A stretch of DNA of 64,000 bases, from contig CAVPPH010000013.1 of assembly GCA_963707275.1 (NCBI GenBank), positions 461,772-525,771 of the forward strand, in the 5' to 3' direction. The notes beneath the pieces were generated by a model. That model had not been told where the DNA came from. It was given only the letters and a program-made list of their open reading frames with translations, and made no database searches. Each line of letters opens with the position of its first letter. The first letter of the stretch is position 1. The translations under genes were made by a program, and so were the position numbers. Origin of the DNA: JACKBK01 sp963707275 (GTDB taxonomy: Bacteria > Chloroflexota > Anaerolineae > JAAEKA01). Positions 11,101-21,317 of the stretch are shown here, piece by piece.

Positions 11101-14100
11101 GCGCGTCGTCGCCAGGTCGGAGAGCTGGAAGATCCAGCCGGTTCCGGCTGTGTTCAGCGAGACGTAGTCGGCCAGCGTGTCGCCGTCGAAGTCGCCGGTC
11201 AGTGTGTCGGTCGGGAAGGAGCCGCTGAACTGGAGTGCGTTGGCCAGCACACGCCGGAAGGGCGCTGCGCCGATCCCCGCGTCAGCCTGCGAGAGCCAGG
11301 CGTAGAAGTCTGTGTTGTCGAACAGCGCCAGGACGTCGGCCTTGCCGTCGCCGCTGAAGTCGGCGACTGTCCGCGGCACGGACGACGTGATGGCGTAGCC
11401 GAGGCTGTTGTCGGTCACTTGCTGGAAGGTCAGCGAACCGCTCGAGACGCCTTCGGATAGCCACACGATCCAGTTGGCGGTGTCCGAGGCGCGCGAGGCG
11501 ACGTCAGTCGTGCCGTCGCCGTCGAAGTCGCCAATGACCAGCGCATCGGCATTGCTGCCGGAGAGTGCGCCCAGGTTGTTGGTCACCTGCGTGAAGTCGA
11601 AGGTCGTTCCGCTGGCCGCGGACAGATAGGTTGCCCAGGTCGAGCCGTCCCAGGCGGCGATGTCGCTGCGACCGTCGCCGTCGAAGTCGCCCAGGAAGGT
11701 CTGGCTCGTGTCGCCGGAAGCGACGCCGCCCAGGTTGCTGGTGGCGGCGCTGAAGCCAAAGGCTGTTCCCGACGCGCCATCCGATCGGACGAACTGCCAG
11801 GCCGCAGCCGTCCCAGTAGCCGATGTCGGTCTTCTGGTCGCCGTCGAAGTCGGCCAGCAGGCGCGCCGTGCTGCCGGTGACCGCCGCGGGCAGGTTGTTG
11901 CTGTACTCGGTGAAGCTGAGTTCGGTGCTGTATCCGTCGGAGTGCCAGATGCGCCAGGAGGCGGTTGGTGTCTCGACAGGTTGTGTATCAGGTTCCTGCG
12001 CGGTGATCTGGCTGTCGTCGGCTACGCGTTCTGCAGCGTTGTCCAAAGCGATCGTGTCCGTGACGGGCACGTCTGTTTTCACTGCCTCGGAGGCTTGTAC
12101 GTCAGGCGTCTCCGCCGGTTCTTGCGCCGGCGCTGCAACAGTGCTGCTCCAGCCGGCGACATCGGTCTTGCCGTCGCCGTCAAAGTCGCCGACCATCGCG
12201 TCGGACGTTGTCCAGTCGCTGATGTTGTTGTCAATGACGCGGAAGGCCAGCGCGGGCGTCGTCAGGCTTTCGTTGAGGTCCGCAGCACGGGTCGCGGCGC
12301 GCGCCGCGCGCGCCGGTGACAGGCTGGCGGCCTGCGGCAGGTCGAGCAGATTCCACGGTGACGGCGCGGGGCCGATCCATTCGGCCTGCTGGTCGGACGA
12401 CAGCCGCTGCTCGCGCACGGTGAGCGAGCCGTCGGCGCTGTCCACCGACAGGAACTCACCCACCGGCACCACCAGCAGGTCGGATGAGAGGTCGCAGTTC
12501 AGGTCGGCGCCGGCCGCATAGGGCGCGGAGGCCGCCGCGGAGATGCCGCTGATCTCGGCCTGCACCGGCTGGTTGCGTGGCCAGGTCGCTGCGGCCGTGA
12601 TAGAGGAAGGCGGTGCCGCCGCCGGAACTGCTGCCAAGCAGCACGTCGTTGACGCCGTCGGCGTTCACGTCGCCCGGGGCGGCGATGAAGGCGTCGAAGG
12701 CAGTGCTGCCGCTGAAGGTGACGCTGGGCGACATGCCTGTCGTCCAGCCGCCCGTGCGGCCGTAGACCACCCTGGGCGTCGTGTCATCGCTGTAGGCGAA
12801 GTCAGGGAGCGCATCGCCGTTGACGTCGCCCAGCGCGACGACCTGTGCGCCGACGCCGGCGCTGCCGGGGAAGCTGGCGTCCGCGTGCGTCGCCGGGTTG
12901 AGCGGGCCGGTCTCGCCGGGTTGTCGCCAGGCGGGCGGGCCGAGGAAGAGGTAGACCGCCGCGCCGCCGCCGAAGCTGTTGTTGGGATCGGCGACCACGA
13001 AGTCGTCGTATTGGTCGTCGTTGACGTCGCCGACGCCGGTCGCGAGTGCGCCGCCGCCGTCCATCTGGAAGGTTTCCAGCGCGGCGGAAGCCACGTCGAT
13101 GACGCTCGCGCTGTTGGTCGCCGTACCGCCTCTGATCAGATAGGTGGCCGCCGCGCCGCCGCTGAGACCAGTTGCGCCGATCAGCAGGTCGTCAAATCCG
13201 TCGCCGTTGACGTCGCCGGCTGCCGACGCCCAGGTTCCGATCTGGCCGTCGCTGGCCGTGAACACCTTGCCCAGGTGTCCGTTCTGGCCGGTCGCCAGGG
13301 ATGTCAGGTTGAAGTCCTGGCCGATGCCGCCCGTCGAACCGTAGACCAGATAGACGCGGTTGTTGGTCGGATCGCCGAGGAGGATGTCGCTCAGGCCGTC
13401 GCTGTTGACGTCGCCGGCCGGGCCGATGATCTGGCCAAGCTGTGCGTTGGCGGCAGAACCGACGAACGATGTCGTCGCGTCGGGCAGCGCCACGCTCTGC
13501 GGTGGCACCGGCCAGCCGCCGGGCTGGCCGTAGACAATCGACACGCGTCCGGCATTCGCGTTGCCGTTGACGCTGGCGGCGGGCATGCCGACCGCCAGGT
13601 CGGCGCGCGCGTCGCCGTCCACGTCGCCCAGCCAGGCCACGGTCATGCCGACGGTGTCGCTGTAGACGTCGGGCATCAACCTCACGGTGGAGGAGAGCAC
13701 CGCGTCGAGGGTGTTTTCCAGCGCCTGCGGGCGGGCCGGCAACGGCACGTTGCCTCTATCGTCGGCGTGGCCCAGCAGTTCGACCGCCTGGCCGGCCGGC
13801 AGATAGGGTTGGTAGTTGGACCAGATATCGGTCGGCGGCAGGGTGTCGATGATGACGCCGATCTCCGTCGCGTCGCCGATCTGGCCCAGGGCGTCGACCG
13901 CGCGTACCCGCAGGCTGTGGCTGCCATAGGCGGCGTCGTTGACCGTCCAACTGTACTGCCAGGTCGCGGTCGCCGGGTGCGGCGCGGACAGGTATTCGTC
14001 GATGTTGGTCCACGGCCGGCCGTCGATGCTGAGCTGGACCGTCTGTAGGCCGGCCACCTGGGCCGCGCCCGACAGCAGGTCGGTCGCGCTGCCCTGGATC

Positions 14101-17100
14101 GTGACCGTGTTGCCGTCGGTCTGCAAGGCGTCGCCGTCGCTGATGTTGCTGAAGCTGGCGCCAGGGGCGGTGTTGTCCACGACCACGCTGCTGCTGGTTG
14201 GGCTGCTCTGGACGTTGTCTACGTAGTCGGTGGCGCGGCTCTGGATAGTGTACACGCCGTCGTTCGGTAGCGGGGTCCAGGTCCAGTTCCAGGCGCTGGC
14301 GCCAGATGCGGTCTGCCAACCCGTGTCGTAGCCGCCGCCGCTGACGCGCGCCTCGATGTTCATGGGCCACGACGTCGGGTCGGTGGCTGTGCCGCTGACG
14401 CCGTAGGCCGTGCCGTTTATGGCCTGACCGTCGGCGGGAGTGGCGATGGTTGAAGTGGGTTGGTCCAGGTCCACCAGCACCGGGATGGTCTGGCTGAGAG
14501 TTCTCGTCTCGCCGGCCACGGCGTCGGAGTACACCAGCGTGGCGGTGAGTGTGGTCACCTGGGAGGTGGTGAGCGCGGGATCTGCGCCGGTAAGGAGGGT
14601 GGAAGTCATGGCTTCGACCGCGTAGAGCGGGTTGGCGCTGAGGTTCCAGCTCAGCCCGCTGGCGGTCCCGCCCGGCTCGGATGGCGTGTATCCGGAGCTG
14701 CCGATCTGCGACACCACGGATGGTGTGGTCAGCACGTCGGTCGCGTAATCCAGGGTCAGCGGCTGGTCGATGGTGGTGGTCAGGACGTTGTTGACATAGA
14801 GAGTCACCGTCAGCGGGTCGTTGGCGCCCAGAACGCTGACCATGCCGCCGCTGTACAACACCGCCGGCGAAGTCGTGAGCCACAGCCAGGGCGCGCTGTT
14901 GGGCGCGTATGGGCTGAGGCCGGCCCGTTTCTCGTGGCTATCCAACAGGTGGTCGCCGTCGTAGTCGCCCTTGAGGGGATCGGAGCAGACGCGCTGGTAG
15001 CCGAGGCGGGGCAGCGGCCAGCCGCCAACAAACTGGCCATCGACATAGCGGCAGGCTTCCTCGCCGTCCAGCAAACCGTCGCGGTCGGTGTCGGAGATGG
15101 GGACTGAGGTGCCGAGCCGGATCTCGTAGCCGTCGTCCAGGCCGTCGCCGTCTGTGTCGGCCAGCGTGGCGTCGGTTCCCAGAATCTCGCTGTTATCCGC
15201 TTCCCAGCCGTCGCTGAGACCGTCACCATCGGAGTCGGGATTGTCGGGGCAGGTGCTGGTCGCGCCGGGCGGCAGGCCGTTGGTGCATTCGGCCGTTTCC
15301 TGGCTGTTGGGCAGGCCATCGTTGTCCAGGTCGCTGTTGAAGTCCAGCGAAGCGGTGTCGCTGACCGGGTTGTATGCGTTCCAGCCCATCAGATTGGTCA
15401 GGGTGTCGGGCAGCACGTCGATGGTGAAGCTCTGCATTGGCGGGTCGTCGGGACCGGTTGTGTAGTTCATGTCGTAGGAACAGGTGTAGCCGATCACGTC
15501 CCACCAGCACTTCTGGTAGCGCAGGTTCTCCTCGACGGTGGTCTCGAAGGGTACGGCGATGTTGCGCCCGGCGTCTGCCGGTTTGAAAGCCATGCTGACG
15601 TCGTTGAGGCACTCCTTCTCGGTGCCGGTGAATACGCCGCTGTCGCCCACAACTTGGCCGTTGGCGTAACAGTGGGTATTGGCGCTGGAGTCGCTGGCGC
15701 CGAACAATGGCAGGGTATTGGTGATGCTGTAGTATTCCAGGTAAGTGGGGTAGCTGGCGGAATTTTCCGGCATCTTGCTCCAGCGTGCATAGGCCCAGCT
15801 CTTGGCTACGTCGTCGGAGCTGCCGACGTCCTTATTCTTGTAGCCCGCCTCTTCCTGAGTGGTCGGGTTGAGTTGCAGGGTGGTCGAGATGGTGGTGGTG
15901 ATGTTGAACCAGTCGCCCGCTACAACGCCGTTGGCCGGCGACCCGCTTGAATCCACCTGCATATTGAGCGGCCCCGTGTTGATGCCGTTGTCGGGTATCT
16001 GGGCCAGCACGTTGACGTTCAATATCAGCTTGGCCAGCTCCTGATTGGTGTTGAGTGGGTTCCAGTCGCCGCTGATGGCTGCCACGATGATGTAGATCAG
16101 GACAAAAACCACCAATGCCACAATTCCGCCCGCAATTGTGGTTGACGTGCCGACGAAATACTCGACGGCAATCACGGTCGCGTCGATGAGAACCTGCACT
16201 CCAAGCACGATCGTTGCGGCAATCGCGTTGGCCAGTGCAATATCTCGCTGGATGTTGGGTTCACCCTGGATGTCGGAGAAGTAGGGCACCCAAATGAATA
16301 CTGCGACCACAAATATCATGACCAGGGCAATACCGCCAGAATATTTGCTGACGGTCGAGGACACGGAAGCATTGGCCTCAGCGCTGCTCGCTTCAGCAGC
16401 GGCTTCAGCTGTCATGGCCTGCGGGTTCGTAGTGAGATAGTCATACTCGATATTGTCGTTGAAAACACTACGGACTTCGAATGGGTCGTCGACCTCATTC
16501 AAGCGATACGGAGCATTTCTGGCGCTCATTTCAATGCCCATGAGCTCCACTGTCTTCCATTTGCTAGCAATCAGCCTGACGAGGCCATAGAATATCCGTT
16601 CGGCGTAGGTGAGGCCGGTTTGAAAACTGGCGAGGCCCGACGACCAATCCCAGTAACCGTTGACGGTTCCTCGTGTATCGACGTTAAGCACGAGGGAATC
16701 CAGTTGGTACTCCTCGCGCAGACATCCAGGCATCGTGTTGGCGTCGCAGCTTGAAAATTGGACAAACGCATCGTCCGGCGCAGTCTGTCCCGCGTCGTCC
16801 ACCAACTGGCCATCGACGCTGATAATCGTGGACATTCCGGTATAGAAGGTGAGGAAGATCTGCTGCGTTGTCCCAAACCAGGGTTGGTCGAAATCGTCGG
16901 CGTACCGTCGATTTACCTCGTTCAGTGCCTCACCGCCAGAGAGCGGACGCCAGGTAGCTTGTCCATCATCGCCCAGGTCGCAGGCATAGCTGTTGAGCTG
17001 CGTTTGGCGCATCGTCCCCAGAACGGCAGCGTCCAAAGGTACCGAAAACTGGACGGGCGCGGAAGTTTGCACGGACGAGTCGTCGTTAGTGATCGTCATC

Positions 17101-19750
17101 CGCCCATCGGTGAGATCCATGAACCCGAAGGATTCCTGGTAGGCCATGGCGAGGGTCGGGGTTACTTGCCCGGTGGTGTTGACTGTGCAGTCAAGGTAGT
17201 TGTCGTCCAGAAACTGCACTGTGGTGGTCTGGGTCGTGGTGGCCATCGCCTCGTCGCGGTGTGGGTAGGTCGCGGTGACGACGTGCGTGACCGACGGGTC
17301 GATGCCCCAGGTGGGCGTGTAGGGAGGCTGTGCGGCAGGATCCTCCAGATTGGCCGCGATCTGATCCAGGTCGGGATCGATGTAGCTCAGGAATGAGCCT
17401 GCCAGGCCGGCCGACATCAGGGTCGTCATGACCTTGTCCTCGTCGTCAACGGCCGGGATCGCTGCTGGTCAGCTGGCGCGCTCGGTGCCGAACAGCCCGA
17501 TCTGGGCATCCTTGCTTTGGGAAACTTGCAGCCCAGTGATGCGGAACATGTCTTCATAGTAGCTCACTACTGCCGAATCCTGGGTCAGGATGCAACTGCC
17601 GGCCAGATCGCCGCTATCGTAGCAGACACAGTTGGAGTCGCCTTCCTGGCAAGATGTGACGTATTGGTCCAGCGCTGCATCGGCGATCCACACCACTCGG
17701 GCGTCAGTAAGGGATATGCCCGCAGCGGCTTCATCCGAGGTAAAAGCAATGTGGGAGCTGAACGCCAGGACGTTGCCGGAGTTGAGCACCGGCTGCAGGG
17801 GTACCATCATGCTGTAGCCGGCGTTGGGATTACCCGAATCGACATCCTGCGCCACGACTGCGTACTGGGTTGACAGCGCGGGCGAGATCGTGCTGTTCAT
17901 CTCCAGGAAGGGCAGCAGGGTGATATCCTCGTCCCCCGGCGCGTCGTTGAGCTCCTGGATCTGGCCCTGGTCGTCGGCCGGCCAGTCCAGCGTGCTCAGC
18001 GCGTAACGCAGGTGCGTTGACATTTCCGGCTGGACTTGCACGTCGAGATAAACATACGTGCCGGTGGTGTGACTGGTCACGTCCAGGTCAAAACTCCTGC
18101 GATAGGGCTTGACCGAATAGGGCGAGATGTCCTGTCTGTCGATGACCCCGTCGCCGTCGTTGTCGTCGTCCCACGGATTGGGTATGCCATCGTTGTCGAA
18201 GTCGATGAAATCCTCGAACTCGCTAGCAGTCAGACCCGTTTGCCATTCATCGCCGTCAGCCATGCCGTCGCGGTTGCTGTCGGCCTGTAGCGGGTCGGTG
18301 GTCCAGGTCTGGTTGTCATACTGGAAGCCTTGCCACTTCCAATGTGTCGGTGATGGTGTCACGGTCGCTGTCCGGGTCACGGAAGTTGGTGCCCAGGCAC
18401 CACTCGCTGGCGTTGTCCAGACCGTCCAGGTCCTCGTCTCCCGAAGCTGTATAGCCGGCATCGGTGTACAACGTGCGACAATCGCGCACTATCGGTTCCT
18501 GTGCGCGCTTGCCAACCGGGGCCAGATTGGGCCAGCGCGTTGGCGTTGGTCTTCGGTAGCGCGCCCATGGCTTGCAGCGCCTCCGTCAGCGGCGCGGCCT
18601 CGGCCGATGCGGCTGGCGAAGCGCAGGGTTCTGCCTACGTCCAGCAGCGGCTGAGCCACCATGATGACGATCAGCGCGGAAACCACTGCCACATACAGCG
18701 ACCGTCGTTGACGCGACACTAGCAGGGCCACCAGAGCCAGCATCGGCAAAATCACCACCGCGGTCGTCGCGCCGCGGCGGAGCGGTTGCACAATCTGCTG
18801 CCAACACGTCGCTGAACAGCGGCGAGCGCCGTCGCGACCACGGCCGGATGGCGCGGCTCCTGAGGTTGGTTCTGCAGGGCAATCTGGCCTGTAGCAGCCG
18901 GATTGCTTGCGGCGGGGAGCACCAGCGCACCGTCCGCGCCGGTCGGCTGAGGCGTCAGGATTGCTGCTCCTTCTCCGTAGCGCGAGAAGTCGACGGCGAT
19001 GGCGATCTGTGCGTCGTAGCTGTTCGGTCACCGCGGGCACGGCCAGGGTTAGGATTTCCCGCCGCGGCAGCCCGTCGCTGTCTACCCACAACTCACCGTG
19101 ACCGGTCATGGCCAGCATCGTCGGGTTTGGCTGCAACTGCACGCCAGCGGGAAGCTGGCCGGCCAGCATAGCCGCCATCTGGTCGCGCTGCTGCTCGGCG
19201 TAGCGCTGACCGTCCAAGCGTGAACGTGAAACGCCGCAAGGTACCGGCCGCCGTGGCAACCGGTTCGCCTTCCGCCACATTCACCGCCGCTGCCAGGTAC
19301 CCCAGATAGTCGCCGCCTGGCGCAACACCCGCCGGGGGCGCATCGACCGTCTGCCAGCGACCGGCGTAGCCGACGTAAGTTTGCTGGCCGGTCATGATGA
19401 GCTCCACCGGCGACTCCGTGCCGGCGTAGAACTGCAAGCGCGCGCGCGGCTCCGCGGAACCGTCGATCGCGCCCTCTCGTGCGCCAGGTCGCCGATGACC
19501 CGCATCGTCACCATCTCGTCCCGTTTGCCGCCGTTGCCGGGCGCGGAGCGCGGGATCACTGTCTGCTCGAAGATCGGCAGACAGGTGGTAGCTGTCCTGC
19601 TGGCCGGCTCGTCTGAGGGCAGTTCTGCAACACGTTTTCGGGCGTTGGCTGGCCGGCGCTGCTCAAGGCCAGCGTGAAGCTGCCGGCGATAAGGCTGAGT
19701 ACCAGCAGCGGGACGGCAAACAACAGGGTGCGATTGCGGACAGATTTCAT
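5167..19750 (-). CDS. Giant multidomain surface protein, copy B (~4,860 aa, frames interrupted)
   Basis: Complete paralog, ATG at 19750 preceded by GAGGTAA, stop TAA at 5169-5167. Order: signal/anchor (MKSVRNRTLLFAVPLLVLSL), lipoprotein-like domain (19600-18950), two membrane segments (18790-18620), TSP3 repeats (18460-18120), shared middle domain (17430-16600), three membrane segments (16370-16060), TSP3 repeats (15370-14900), Ig-like repeats (14800-13750), an integrin-type FG-GAP propeller (13680-12560), a second FG-GAP/VCBS-like set (12250-11100), three parallel beta-helix cassettes each opening with CxxCxNDG (about 11090, 10240 and 9450), Ig-like repeats, a CBM9/DOMON-like domain (7130-6560, DGYLDFANGEW), a DUF11-like domain (6530-6150), more Ig-like repeats and the tail KYWLPLVME. 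About ten frame changes occur, but 17429-12456 is open for 1,657 codons. Likely a Ca-stabilised, membrane-anchored adhesin or surface-layer-like protein; function unproven. Confidence 0.8.
10030..10048. repeat. Dispersed CCCTGAGCCTGTCGAAGGG element inside giant gene B
   Basis: The 19-bp motif CCCTGAGCCTGTCGAAGGG, a form of the dispersed bacterial repeat usually seen as CTTCGACAGGCTCAGG, lies inside a beta-helix cassette. In the gene B frame it yields the peptide DPSTGSGQAL without breaking the frame. The surrounding protein reads ...TILAPPDPSTGSGQALVGVED..., so the element sits in a loop between strands. Confidence 0.7.
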
Positions 19751-19940
19751 CGGTTACCTCGTAACTGTGTTGGTTGGTGTTGATCGAGTGATGATCGAAG
19801 GAATAGGTCAGAACTACTCACGTGCCATTCCTACGGAGGGGGAATCTACTCTTCACGACGGTGGATTTCCGCCTCCGCGGGAATGACATAACGTTGTGGG
19901 TTAGCAATTTGCAGCTATCTTGCGCTGCGGCAGACGGATG
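19751..19940. repeat. Intergenic spacer with GTGGATTTCC...GGGAATGACA repeat
   Basis: The spacer upstream of giant gene B contains at 19861-19888 a unit beginning GTGGATTTCC and ending GGGAATGACA. It resembles the GC-rich dispersed intergenic repeat found in many environmental genomes. No SARP-type box is recognisable here, unlike upstream of gene A and before gene C. No clear promoter for gene B was found. Confidence 0.4.
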
Positions 19941-21001
19941 TCATGCCCGACGGCCTGCGGCTGCCACGCGGACGGCGAGCAGCGGCAGGAGCAGAGCCAG
20001 GGCGAGCACCAGAGCCGGTAACGCATTGTTGCCAGCTACTGAAGCTGGCGTGCAGGCCGGTCAAGCGTTACCGCTGTCGGTCCGGTGAACGTGACGCTGA
20101 CGGGACCATGCAACGTCGTCGCACCGCTCAGGCTGACGTCCTCCAGCCAGTAGTAGTAGGTCGCGCCGGGCGTCAGGCCGTCGCGGTCTTCCCAGGTGTA
20201 GAGGAAGCCGGCTGCGCTGCCGGGCGACTGCGACGGGATCAGCGTCGCGTTGAGCTGCGTCTCCGGCGCGGCATCCGAGGTGCTGCGGTAGAGGTTGAAC
20301 CCCTGGTTGTCCAGCTCGCTGGCCGTTTCCCAGGTCACCAGCACGTGGTCGCCCGCCTGTTCGGCGCGGAAGTCGGCCAGCGTGACCGCGAGCGGCGAGT
20401 TGTAATAAACCTCTACAAAATCGATGTACCAATACTCTGGCGCGTCAGCCAGATTTGACGCGTTCGTGAGGGAAACGGTGAAGGTCTTTCCTGCGATACC
20501 TCCTGGGATAGGCCCAAAGCCGCGTGTGAGTGTCTGTGGGTTCGGTACGAGGCCGCTAGCGAGCACTTCGAACACGGCGGGCACCCCACCGTCGCTGACC
20601 TCTACCACAAGTTCCCTGTCGTTGACAGAACTTCCCGCAAAGCCAATCTTCATAACTAGGCTGGCGGCGGTAGCAGCTGGGGGGATATATACGTCACGGC
20701 TGATTGCGTAATCTGTCTCATCGGTACCTGACACACCCTGAAACCGTAATTCCGGGAGCGAGGCGGCAACCAGCATCACGCCCAACGTCGGACCACCATC
20801 GGTTGTGGGATCTTCTTCCCAGTTTGTCGCCCAGTCGTCGGTGCCGGTATTGAGGTTGTACAGGCGCTGTTCGAAGTCGTCGCGGACGCAGGGCTGCCCG
20901 ACGACGCTGCAAGCAGCCTGCGCGGTTGCAGCAGGTATGAGAACCACCGCCAGCAGTGCGAAGAACAGGATTGGCAGTAACCTGCCATATGGCCTCCCCA
21001 T
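19941..21001 (-). CDS. Secreted surface protein with Fn3-like domain and C-terminal membrane anchor
   Basis: About 350 aa. I chose ATG 21001 (MGRPYGRLLPILFFALLAVVL) because a clean signal peptide follows, ending near AAC; the open frame upstream overlaps the end of gene C and a repeat element. A jelly-roll-like N-terminal half (DDFEQRLYNLNTGTDDW to YWYIDFVEVYYNS) is followed by an Fn3-like domain (VTWETASELDNQGFNLYRS ... YYYWLEDVSLSGATTLHGP), a unit I recognise from the C-termini of many Chloroflexota exported proteins. The straight frame stops at 20036, but a neighbouring frame continues as NNALPALVLALALLLPLL then AVRVAAAGRRA and stops at 19941. That is a classic hydrophobic stretch plus arginine tail, so one or two indels near 20040-20065 are inferred. 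It lies between giant genes C and B on the same strand. Confidence 0.7.
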
Positions 21002-21042
21002 CGTCGTTGAACTGGTGCGCCAAGAAGCAACAGGCCTCGCGT

Positions 21043-21254
21043 TGTCATGCTGAACGGGTCCATCCAGCAACGCCGTCGGCGCACAAGGCGACGCTAAATG
21101 GTGAATTTCATTCGAGTACACGCTGCCAGTGAAGCATCTCGTGCCACGTGTCAGGCGAGACGCTTCACTGGCACTGGTTTCGGCCAAGATCGATGCCTCA
21201 ATGCCGTATCTCGTGTGCAGAGGGTATTGACCGCACGATCCGTTCAGCATGACA
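21043..21254. mobile_element. MITE-like element with 15-bp terminal inverted repeats
   Basis: TGTCATGCTGAACGG (21043-21057) is repeated exactly inverted at 21240-21254. Inside is a second imperfect inverted repeat: GCCAGTGAAGCATCTCGTGCC (21124-21144) against 21153-21172. The element is about 212 bp, has no coding capacity of its own and fills most of the 316-bp gap between gene C and the following secreted-protein gene. A related unit (GTCATGTTGAGCGGGTCC) occurs at 51813. Target-site duplications could not be established by eye. Confidence 0.55.
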
Positions 21255-21317
21255 GGGCCACATCGTTCTTCTTGTTCAATCCAGGTTATTGGGGTCATAT
21301 CCGTCCTCCGGTCGCGT

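Noticed and set aside
12543..14048. Long plus-strand open frames within giant genes (also 24752-26119 and 26990-28288)
   Set aside because: They run antisense to well-recognised FG-GAP, Ig and LamG coding sequence, have repetitive Ala/Arg/Val composition typical of GC-rich shadows, and show no domain or ribosome site.
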